Shown: positions 43,627 to 50,578 of the stretch, piece after piece
Position numbering within the stretch: position 1 is the stretch's first letter
Layout: the number at the start of each line of letters is the position of its first letter
NCBI GenBank assembly: GCA_963669455.1
Contig: OY770026.1
Coordinates: 3,286,001 to 3,350,000 of the forward strand
Length of the DNA stretch: 64,000 bases
Source: JAWKWH01 sp963669455
GTDB taxonomy: Bacteria > Pseudomonadota > Alphaproteobacteria > Rhizobiales > Rhizobiaceae
Reading direction: 5' to 3'
Notes under the pieces: generated by a model
Told to the model about the DNA's origin: nothing
Database searches by the model: none
The model's input: only the letters and a program-made list of their open reading frames with translations
Program-made: the position numbers and the translations under genes

Positions 43627-44556
43627 TCAGTGTGCGTAGTCAACTGGATCAACGCCGAGATCCTCGGCAATCGAAACATTCATTCGGGCACGCTCGTCTT
43701 CCGATTTGAACCGAACGTAGTGAAGTCTTGGGAAACGCTCCTCGAGAATACCCATGGAGTGGAAAGGGTTTGTTCTTGCAAGGATGATAAGAGGTTTCCC
43801 ATCATGGGGTTCGTTCATTGCGTCTCGCATCGCCGAAAGATCGTGTCCGTCGATCTCAACGCATGCCGCTCCAAAATTTAAGAATTTCGAGCGGATATCT
43901 CCAACTTCCATCACTGAAGACATGGCACCGTCACACTGCTGGTCATTGACATCCATGATCGCAAAAAGATTTTCGATTCCATGATGAGCGCAGGACTGGA
44001 CAGCTTCCCAGGTCTGACCCTCTTGAACCTCACCATCCGACATGAAAACCCAAGTGCGGCCAGGTTCACCGTTGCGTGCTCTGCCCCACGCCAGTCCGGC
44101 GGCGGTAGACAAGCCGATGCCCAGTGTTCCGTTATGAACTTCCATTCCTGGGCTATGTTCTGCCCCGATCATTTCGACGGAAGATCCATCCTTGTTGAAC
44201 ATCTCAAGACCTTCGGGTGCCATGCGGCCGACTTCAACAAGTGTCGCGTAGGCAACCAGTGCATAGTGCGCAGGAGCAATAAAGAGCCTATCGTATTCGG
44301 GGGCTGCGGGGCCGTTGTAGCCTGCACCTGTATGGTATGCTTCGTTCCCAGCATTTGGAACACCAGCAAAATCCTTTGGGATCATGGGCAGTGTAGGCGC
44401 CCCAAGCTTGAGCTCCTCGTTATAAAGCCACGCAAGCTGTTCTCCAGCCGAACACGCCTGAGAGAGATAACCACCATTATTTCTCATGGCGTGTTCGAAA
44501 ACCCGTCTTCGAATGCCGAGCGCTACATCCTCAGTCGATTTGGCGTTTGAGATCAT
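43627..44556 (-). CDS. Transketolase N-terminal subunit
   Basis: A 309-residue ThDP-binding half of a split transketolase: GAEHSPGMEVHNGTLGIGLS (about 131-150), the SDGE motif (Asp174-Glu176), and Asn204 in DVNDQQ, closing the cofactor site. Residues EHSPGM replace the HLG-type substrate loop (GSLGHGLP) of canonical enzymes, hinting at a non-standard donor. It is first in the four-gene ThDP/RLP operon. The start at 44556 has AGGAAA; the longer frame to 44664 includes the promoter. Confidence 0.9.
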   Translation of the reverse strand: MISNAKSTEDVALGIRRRVFEHAMRNNGGYLSQACSAGEQLAWLYNEELKLGAPTLPMIPKDFAGVPNAGNEAYHTGAGYNGPAAPEYDRLFIAPAHYALVAYATLVEVGRMAPEGLEMFNKDGSSVEMIGAEHSPGMEVHNGTLGIGLSTAAGLAWGRARNGEPGRTWVFMSDGEVQEGQTWEAVQSCAHHGIENLFAIMDVNDQQCDGAMSSVMEVGDIRSKFLNFGAACVEIDGHDLSAMRDAMNEPHDGKPLIILARTNPFHSMGILEERFPRLHYVRFKSEDERARMNVSIAEDLGVDPVDYAH

Positions 44557-44663
44557 TAATATTTCCTCATCTGCATTTGCAAATGTCAAAGTGAAGGCAA
44601 AAAATTTTGTTACATTGCCCGGTTTCGTTTCATTTTGACTCGTGTTATAACCCATTTTGAACA

Positions 44664-44684
44664 TTTGACAACTATGTTATCAAA
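44664..44684. promoter_or_regulatory. Palindrome in the divergent ThDP/PLP promoter
   Basis: An imperfect 21-bp inverted repeat, TTTGA-C-AAC-TAT-GTT-A-TCAAA, pairing at 8 of 10 arm positions. It lies in the 203-bp gap between the transketolase N-subunit and the PLP enzyme gene. Also in the gap are ATTTGCAAAT (44574-44583) and AATTGTAAAAT, which resembles the AATTGTACAAA element of the other two promoters in this block. Confidence 0.5.
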
Positions 44685-44759
44685 ATTGTAAAATGAGGTA
44701 GGACTTAAATAGAATCCTCAAACTAAGGCAGTAAATCACTGCATAATTAGGCGGTTAAA

Positions 44760-46028
44760 ATGAGAAAAAGCAGTCTGCTAGGTAAAAGCACATTGGTGAA
44801 TCACCTCGGTGAGCACGATCATGCCAAGGCTGCTCACACGATGCCCATCTATCAAACTTCGACGTTTGGATTTGAAGTTGGAGACGATTGTCCTGGCATG
44901 CAGAGTAAAAACAACCCGGACAGATATGTTTATACTCGTGGTGGTAATCCCAACGCGAGACAACTTGCACGCAAGATAGCTCATCTTGAGGGTAGGGACT
45001 TGATCGCGAGCAATCCGCATGTCGCACCAGATGATGTCGTAGCAGGGGAAATAACTGCATCGGGTCTAAGCGCGATAACAACTGTTGCTCATGCCCATCT
45101 TTCGGTTGGCGATACCGCAATTGTACAACGTGCTGCCTATGGCGGATCGTTGAGCTTTTGGGATAATATTGCACCCAAACACGGGATTAATGTCGTCTTC
45201 GTGGATTCCAGTGAATTAGAGGACTGGCGTAGAGCAGCAACCGATCATTCTGATGCCAAGCTTTTCTATGTTGAAACACCTTCGACTCCACTTTTGAATA
45301 TCTACGACATCTCAGCGATTTCGGAGATTGCGCACTCCATTGGAGCAGTTTGTGTGATCGATAACACTGCTGCAACACCGATACATCAAACTCCTTTGAG
45401 TTTTGGTGCGGACTACGTCATCCACTCGCTTTCCAAATACATAAACGGCCATGGCAGTGTGATCGGTGGAGCAATCGTCTCCAAAAATGCCGAAGTCATG
45501 CATGTCGGTGGGTTAATCTGGAATACACTCGTGATGAATGGTGCAACACCCTCTCCGCATGACTGCTGGCTTACAAATAATGGTCTCAAAACACTCGAAC
45601 TCAGAATGTCACAACATTCGAAGAATGCACTTGAGCTCGCCCGCTTCCTAGACTCTGAGCGTAGTATCAATCGTGTGTTCTATCCGGGGCTGGAGACCTC
45701 TCCATCCCATCTGTTGGCGTGCCGGCAAATGAAGAATGGGTTTGGCGGTCTTCTATCATTTGAAATTGACGGTGAAGAGGAGGCTGCATTCGCTTTGCTC
45801 TCAAAACTGCAGCTGCCTGTTGTTGCTTCAAGCTTTGGCACAACTGATAGTTTGATACAGCACACCGAAACAATGAGTCATTCATACATGTCAGAAGAGC
45901 ACCGAAGAGCCGCTGGCATCACACCGGGACTGATCCGGATGTCGGTAGGTATTGAGAATATTGAAGACTTGCTCGCTGATTTTGACCAAGCTATGTCCCA
46001 ATTTCGTACTCATAGAGCAGTTGCTTAA
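44760..46028 (+). CDS. Cys/Met-metabolism PLP enzyme, probable O-acetylhomoserine sulfhydrylase-like
   Basis: A 422-residue fold-type I PLP enzyme of the Cys/Met metabolism family. The PLP lysine is Lys226 in HSLSKYINGHGSVIGG. The cofactor Tyr/Arg lie in YVYTRGGNPN. The loop AAYGGSLSF has Gly where methionine gamma-lyases have their characteristic Cys, so a sulfhydrylase or cystathionine synthase/lyase activity is favoured. In the MTA-isoprenoid shunt such an enzyme recaptures methanethiol as methionine. It is divergent from the ThDP/RLP operon and probably co-regulated with it. Confidence 0.85.
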   Translation: MRKSSLLGKSTLVNHLGEHDHAKAAHTMPIYQTSTFGFEVGDDCPGMQSKNNPDRYVYTRGGNPNARQLARKIAHLEGRDLIASNPHVAPDDVVAGEITASGLSAITTVAHAHLSVGDTAIVQRAAYGGSLSFWDNIAPKHGINVVFVDSSELEDWRRAATDHSDAKLFYVETPSTPLLNIYDISAISEIAHSIGAVCVIDNTAATPIHQTPLSFGADYVIHSLSKYINGHGSVIGGAIVSKNAEVMHVGGLIWNTLVMNGATPSPHDCWLTNNGLKTLELRMSQHSKNALELARFLDSERSINRVFYPGLETSPSHLLACRQMKNGFGGLLSFEIDGEEEAAFALLSKLQLPVVASSFGTTDSLIQHTETMSHSYMSEEHRRAAGITPGLIRMSVGIENIEDLLADFDQAMSQFRTHRAVA

Positions 46029-46167
46029 TGGGTTTGATTGAAGTTGATCATTGTGGTGTTCAAGCAAAAATGCGAACTGGCACGTCGGGAATACTTTCAG
46101 ACGACGACCAATCCATGACTGGCGCAGCGAGTGCTTGCCAACTTCAAATCTGGGTAGTCTTTTTTTG
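46029..46167. other. Intergenic before a broken LysR gene
   Basis: Short stretch with no recognisable gene. It is unremarkable in base composition compared with the PLP gene and has no terminator-like hairpin. Confidence 0.35.
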
Positions 46168-46239
46168 ATGCTTGATTATGCGCAGTTGAGAACCTTGTTG
46201 GCTGTTGAAGAAACAGGCACGTTTGAAGGTGCATCACGC
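46168..46239 (+). pseudogene. Truncated LysR-type regulator (ArgP/LysG-like N-terminus)
   Basis: The first 24 codons read as the start of an ArgP/LysG-type LysR regulator: LRTLLAVEETGTFEGAS matches the family's first helix pair. The homology stops after residue 24, 18 bp before an IS21-like terminal repeat, and the frame then runs through element sequence to a stop at 46323. The gene was therefore cut by the insertion event that produced the right border of the block. Confidence 0.65.
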
Positions 46240-46257
46240 CCCAAGGCGCGCACCAAC

Positions 46258-46277
46258 TGGCAGACTTTTACGCCGCC
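46258..46277 (+). repeat. IS21-like terminal repeat, right fragment
   Basis: TGGCAGACTTTTACGCCGCC differs from the left-border repeat at 31103-31122 at one position (A for C) and is in the opposite orientation. It is followed by ATACCCGTAA and TACCCATAAA, a pair also found beside the left copy. Only a fragment of an element end remains. Confidence 0.6.
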
Positions 46278-46647
46278 GTTGACAATCCAAATGAGAAATA
46301 CCCGTAAAATTACCCATAAATAGCCAAAAATGAGTGCGCGGCAGCGAAAATGACATTGCAAAAACTGGCCGCATAAGGCCAAAAACAAAACAACGAATTC
46401 TCTCAACAGATGGAGGGAAGTAGGGGCTCAGGTCAGCCAGCCGTCCGGGACGGTATGGTGTCGGGGAAAGGGGTTAAATCTATCTCAGCTTCGGGTTTTC
46501 GACACCTGGAACCCATGCCGGGCGCCGCCGCCTTCAAAGGTCGCCAATCCAAACAATGACGCCAGTTCAACAGCAACCACCACGAATTGTAATCCTTGCA
46601 CTTTTTCCTTGGCGGTTAGATTCCCAATCGTTATAGCTTCATGGCAA
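46278..46647. other. Intergenic remnant between element end and tRNA-Leu
   Basis: About 370 bp with no convincing gene. A 76-codon minus-strand frame (46176-46406) crosses the element end and is not protein-like. It may hold eroded mobile-element sequence. Confidence 0.4.
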
Positions 46648-46934
46648 GCGGACGTGGCGAAATCGGTAAACGCAACGGACTTAGACAATTGAGTGCACTG
46701 GCGGAAACGCTTTTGTAGAACTGCTCAAATTCGGGGAAACCTTTGACATGGCAATCCCGAGCCAAGCCCCCCGTGGGAAGGTGTAGAGACTAGACGGGCA
46801 GCACCTAAGGCATTCGCTATGGTGAAGGGATAGTCCAGACCACAAACGCCATTTGGCGGCGGCGAAAGCCGTAGATGGTACGAAAATCCGTCGGACAATA
46901 GTCCTTGGGGGTTCAAGTCCCCCCGTCCGCACCA
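46648..46934 (+). tRNA. tRNA-Leu (anticodon UAA) interrupted by a group I intron
   Basis: The 5' exon (46648-46682) has acceptor GCGGACG, a D arm and the first half of the anticodon stem, ACGGACTT. The 3' exon (46882-46934) supplies AAAATCCGT, the long variable arm GGACAATAGTCC, a T arm with GGTTCAAGTCC, acceptor CGTCCGC, and ACCA. Joined, the loop is CTTAAAA with anticodon UAA. The intron lies between U34 and A35, the same position as in cyanobacterial and plastid tRNA-Leu. Confidence 0.95.
46683..46881 (+). ncRNA. Group I self-splicing intron in tRNA-Leu
   Basis: A 199-nt intron with the conserved group I core. P/Q/R/S-like elements are seen as AAATTCGGGGAAACC, GGCAATCCCGAGCCAA, GGTGTAGAGACT and AAGGGATAGTCCAGACC. 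It follows the U of the anticodon and ends in G, as group I introns must. It has no open reading frame, so it is presumably not self-mobile. The core closely resembles the IC3 introns of cyanobacterial tRNA-Leu. Confidence 0.92.
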
Positions 46935-47336
46935 AATTACATTCGGCAGCACAAATGTGTCTGACGTCAGTACCATGGTCTGTGCGGATGCGGGTAAGCG
47001 AATTTGCTCAGGCCCGACGTGATTCCAACTTTAGCCTTGTGTTCATTTCGCAAAGCCCACCGTGTTGGCCGCCCAATTTTGATCAATGTAAGAGAGGTCG
47101 AAATCATTGTCCTCTCCGTCAATGATCTGCAGCACCCTGGGTGGTGTAAGTGCCGACAATCTGAGCAGCCTCCTCTCGGTGTCATTTTAGTGGCGACTGT
47201 AAGTTTTGAAAAATTCAAAATAACGACAAGTAATATCGGAAAAAGCGATAGCCGGAATTTTCGGAAGATGTTGTGATCACGTCAGTTCGACACTCAAAAC
47301 AGTGAACAAGTCTCGGGTTCACAGGCGATTGCGAAG
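46935..47336. other. Intergenic, nothing recognised
   Basis: About 400 bp after tRNA-Leu. GTCTGACGTCAG (46959-46970) also occurs at 34004-34015 beside the IS3 remnant and may be an element end. No gene, terminator or other repeat was recognised. Confidence 0.4.
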
Positions 47337-47567
47337 TCAGAATTTGAATATGCCAAAGTCAGTTTGTGGATTGATTATCCAGGGAATCGCCTGGATGTTT
47401 GCCCCAAATGAGCTTTTCAGATGATGGGTATCGGATAAATCGATACCTTTCTTATGGAAATAAGGGACACCGGATTTCATTTCGGCTTTCGCGATATCAC
47501 CATCACCAGTGTCAATTTCCAGAAACCCGTCGAACACGATGTCAATAGAGTGTTGTCTTGTACTCAT
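47337..47567 (-). CDS. Small hypothetical protein, doubtful
   Basis: A 76-codon frame, acidic and without a membrane segment, that I do not recognise. Its ATG lies 25 bases inside the end of the flavin-oxidase gene on the same strand, so it could be coupled to it. There is no strong ribosome site. Confidence 0.35.
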   Translation of the reverse strand: MSTRQHSIDIVFDGFLEIDTGDGDIAKAEMKSGVPYFHKKGIDLSDTHHLKSSFGANIQAIPWIINPQTDFGIFKF

Positions 47568-48195
47568 TTTCTATGTCGCCATCGATCCGTTTCATTTCCG
47601 CCGGGTCTTCAGGCAATTTTGATGTCTGGTCGAGAATGATGTTGGCTATGGTTGGAAGCTCAGAGCGATCCTGCCGGCTCTCCAGGTCCCACAATTTGGA
47701 TCTCCGGAACGCTTTTGCGCAGTGGATAAAAGCCTCCCCAACTTCAACGTGGATTGCCACTTTCGGCGCTCTGTCCCTGACGGACAGCAATTCCATAAGG
47801 ACCGGGTCACTGGTAATTTTGGCCACACCATTGACCCGCATGGTTTCGTCATAACCAGGGATGAGAAACAAAAGACCGATATGCGGATTTGATAGGATGT
47901 TGGTCAGGGTATCTAAGCGATTGTTGCCCGGCCTGTCGGGTATCAAAAGTGATTTCGCATCCAGGACTTTTACAAATCCTGCCGGATCCCCCCGGGGACT
48001 GACATCGGCGAAACCGGTGCCGTTCTGCGTCCCCAGACAAAGAAATGGTGAGCGCTCAATAAAGGCAATTGAATGCTTATCGAGACCGGGGCGAGATTTC
48101 TCGGCGGCAAGCGGATGGCATTTTGGATAGAGCGCGCGCAGGCCATCTTCGTCTTTGATGATATGTTCAGGATTGAGATCAGCTTGCTGCGACAT
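47542..48195 (-). CDS. Pyridoxamine 5'-phosphate oxidase-family flavoprotein
   Basis: A 217-residue protein of the PNPOx-like split-barrel family, of the MSMEG_1061-type FMN-dependent subgroup. It has SPFLCLGTQNGTGFADVSPRGDPAGFV near 55-80, DRPGNNRLDTLTNILSNPHIGLLFLIPG near 98-126, and a Cys/basic C-terminal part. These bind FMN or F420 and reduce or oxidise small molecules; the substrate is unknown. The start at 48195 has a GGAG site. It follows the LysR gene by 13 bp, so that regulator probably controls it. Confidence 0.85.
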   Translation of the reverse strand: MSQQADLNPEHIIKDEDGLRALYPKCHPLAAEKSRPGLDKHSIAFIERSPFLCLGTQNGTGFADVSPRGDPAGFVKVLDAKSLLIPDRPGNNRLDTLTNILSNPHIGLLFLIPGYDETMRVNGVAKITSDPVLMELLSVRDRAPKVAIHVEVGEAFIHCAKAFRRSKLWDLESRQDRSELPTIANIILDQTSKLPEDPAEMKRIDGDIENEYKTTLY

Positions 48196-48208
48196 CAAAT
48201 GCTCCAGT

Positions 48209-49132
48209 TCAGTTTTGAACGCTGTTGGGTTGCTCCGCACCTCTTGATAAATGCATGAAATCAACAAAGGCCTGGACAGCGTCGGATTGTTCACGATCTT
48301 CGAACCAGGCCAACCCAACATCCATGGTTGGAACATTGTCAGCGACATCGATCACTTCGACCCGGCGGCCCTCCAGAGACCATGGCCGATACACCATGTC
48401 CGACAACAATGAGATACCCATTCCATTTGCAACCATGCTCCGCACCGCCTCAACAGAAGACGTCCTGAATATCGTGTTGGGCTTATAGGTCGTTTTGTTC
48501 CAATAGCGTTGCGCCGTGTTGCTCGCCTCATCAATCGTCAGCATGATGTAGGGTTCTTCCGATATCTGCTGAAGTGTGACGCTCTTTTGTTTCAGGAGCG
48601 GGTGATTGGTATTCACCCATAATCGCCGCTTTGAACGCATCAGCGGAGAATGAGCCAGTTCTTCATGGTTGATGATATTTGAGGTCAACATCACCGCGAC
48701 ATCAAACCCGTTTGTTATGAGGCCTTCTTCTATATTTGCCCTATCTGCTTCTGACAGGTTGACCTTGATGCTTGGAAAGGCGCGAATGAACTGCGACAGC
48801 AATCTTGGTATAAAATACCCGGCAACCGTGTAGGAAACAGCAAGATTGATGCTGCCCTTAACATCCTCCTTTACACGTTTGGGAATGCGCACAGCCTCTT
48901 CGACTGATTGAACAATGTGTTGAGCATGTTCGAGGAAAAGGTTGCCCTCATAGGTCAAGGTGATGCCGGAATGATGCCGATCAAAAAGAGACACGCCAAC
49001 CGTTTCCTCCAACTGCTTAATTGCGGTTGTAATAACTGATTGAGAGACATTGATGTCGATTGCCGCCTTTGAAATTTGCCCCGCATCGGCGGCGGCAATG
49101 AAGTATCTGATCTGGCGTAATGAGAGGTCCAT
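48209..49132 (-). CDS. LysR-family transcriptional regulator
   Basis: A 307-residue LysR regulator with an N-terminal winged helix (about 1-60, ISKAAIDINVSQSVITTAIKQLEETVGVSLFDR) and a ligand-binding domain (about 90-290). It resembles the CbbR/CynR-like majority without telling features. It is co-directional with the flavin oxidase and divergent from the TorT/oxoprolinase operon. Either or both could be targets; the 358-bp gap to the binding-protein gene leaves room for control. Confidence 0.9.
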   Translation of the reverse strand: MDLSLRQIRYFIAAADAGQISKAAIDINVSQSVITTAIKQLEETVGVSLFDRHHSGITLTYEGNLFLEHAQHIVQSVEEAVRIPKRVKEDVKGSINLAVSYTVAGYFIPRLLSQFIRAFPSIKVNLSEADRANIEEGLITNGFDVAVMLTSNIINHEELAHSPLMRSKRRLWVNTNHPLLKQKSVTLQQISEEPYIMLTIDEASNTAQRYWNKTTYKPNTIFRTSSVEAVRSMVANGMGISLLSDMVYRPWSLEGRRVEVIDVADNVPTMDVGLAWFEDREQSDAVQAFVDFMHLSRGAEQPNSVQN

Positions 49133-49490
49133 CTTATTTTCCGATACTTATTATATGCTTTTCCGATAGCCCGTATAAAAGTCATTGGCGATGACCTTAC
49201 GTGGCTCCAGCAGTACAAAAACCCGCCTAAGCCTCTGATTCTTCAGGAAAAAATAGGAACTTTTGCAGCAATCACCCATCAGCACCAGGCCCAAAAGGCT
49301 CCTTGGTCTCCAGCAATTCATTGGCGAAGAGTATCGGAAAAACCAAATCCCGCAAGCTAAAATTCATATTTTACAATACCTTTCTATCTGCCCTACCCTA
49401 TCGTGCAAGGAGTGTTGGCTCATCTTGGGTCGGTCAAGAGCGAATTGGTCAAACGAGCAAATTCGCCCAACTAAAGGGAAGGAAAATCTC
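49133..49490. promoter_or_regulatory. Divergent intergenic region, LysR/TorT
   Basis: This 358-bp gap must contain the promoters of the LysR gene and the ten-kilobase TorT-oxoprolinase transcript. TTTTCCGATA occurs twice close together, at about 49137 and 49160, next to the LysR start, and TATCGGAAAA recurs at 49331 (inverted). The TATCGGAAAA palindromic relation of these copies suggests LysR or another factor binds here. No coding frame is convincing. Confidence 0.4.
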
Positions 49491-50576
49491 ATGAAAAAAC
49501 TCATACCCGGTCTTCTGGCCACAGCCGCCTTATCGGCGGTTGCTATGAGTTCGGCATATGCTGACGGTCATGTTGGCAAATGGTATCCAGCAGCTGTCCA
49601 GGTCTGGGAACCAGCATTCAATATGGACAGCCCTCGCCGTGATATCGAATACACTCCGCTCGAAAAGGCATCTCAGAAATGGGACATTTGCGTCTCTTTT
49701 CCGCACATGAAAGATGCTTACTGGCTTGGCGTGAACTATGGCGTGACTGAAGAGGCGAAACGCCTGGGCGTCAAAATGCAGATCGTTGAAGCCGGGGGCT
49801 ATACCGAACTCGCAAAACAGATATCACAGATTGAAGACTGCGTTGCGGCAGGTGCACAAGCCGTTGTCATCGGTGCCATTTCCGCTGATGGTCTCAACAA
49901 TGTCATCAAGGAAATCCGCGCAAAAGACATTCCCGTGATCGATGTGATCAACGGCATCTCTTCATCGGAAATCACAGCCAAATCACTCGTTTCGTTCGGT
50001 GAAATGGGCGCAAAAACCGGCGAATATCTCGCCAAAAAGCACCCTTCTGGCAGCGGCAAAGTGAAAGTCGCTTGGTTTCCTGGACCGTCAGGAGCTGGCT
50101 GGGTTGAAGCTGGCAATACCGGCTTTGCCGGAGCAATCAGCGGCTCGGATATTGAGCTTGTTGAAACCAAGTACGGTGATACAGGCAAAGAAACTCAGGC
50201 CAAACTTGTTGAGGATACGCTCGAAGCACATCCTGATCTGGCATATGTCGTTGGTACGGCTGTGACTGCTGAAGCGGCAGTGCCGATCTTGCGTTCGCGC
50301 GGTATTACAGACCAAGTGAAGATTGCTTCTTACTACTTCACACCTGGTGTCGCTCAGGGCCTGAAGCGCGGGCAAATCCTCGCTGCGCCAACTGATTCAA
50401 CAGTTCTGCAAGGCCGGATCGCAATCGATATCGCTGTGCGCGCGCTCGAAGGAAAAAACTTTGAGAAGCACGTGGGGCCAGCCCTGTACGTTGTTGATAC
50501 GGAAAACCTGAAAGACTTCGACCCAACATCAACGCTGGCACCGGACGGTTTCAAGCCGATTTTTCAGGTCGACTAG
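49491..50576 (+). CDS. TorT-like periplasmic substrate-binding protein
   Basis: A 361-residue periplasmic binding protein with a signal peptide (cut after about residue 24, SSAYA). The stretch WDICVSFPHMKDAYWLGVNYGVTEEAKRLGV (about 64-94) and EAGGYTELAKQISQIEDCVAAGAQAVVIGAIS match TorT, the TMAO-sensing protein, more than classic ribose-binding proteins. Followed directly by RbsA/RbsC-type genes, it must serve an ABC importer here. The ligand is probably a small polar compound processed by the oxoprolinase-like genes. The start at 49491 has AAGGGAAGG. Confidence 0.85.
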   Translation: MKKLIPGLLATAALSAVAMSSAYADGHVGKWYPAAVQVWEPAFNMDSPRRDIEYTPLEKASQKWDICVSFPHMKDAYWLGVNYGVTEEAKRLGVKMQIVEAGGYTELAKQISQIEDCVAAGAQAVVIGAISADGLNNVIKEIRAKDIPVIDVINGISSSEITAKSLVSFGEMGAKTGEYLAKKHPSGSGKVKVAWFPGPSGAGWVEAGNTGFAGAISGSDIELVETKYGDTGKETQAKLVEDTLEAHPDLAYVVGTAVTAEAAVPILRSRGITDQVKIASYYFTPGVAQGLKRGQILAAPTDSTVLQGRIAIDIAVRALEGKNFEKHVGPALYVVDTENLKDFDPTSTLAPDGFKPIFQVD

Positions 50577-50578
50577 AC

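Noticed and set aside
39117..44556. Apiose/apionate catabolism (RLP plus split transketolase)
   Set aside because: Not excluded, but the neighbouring mtnA, MTA deaminase and phosphorylase and the Cys/Met enzyme fit methylthio metabolism better, and no apiose or apionate genes are present.
46681..46976. Two minus-strand frames of 83-84 codons over tRNA-Leu
   Set aside because: They are antisense to the tRNA and its intron, a common source of spurious annotations beginning MVRTGGLEPP.
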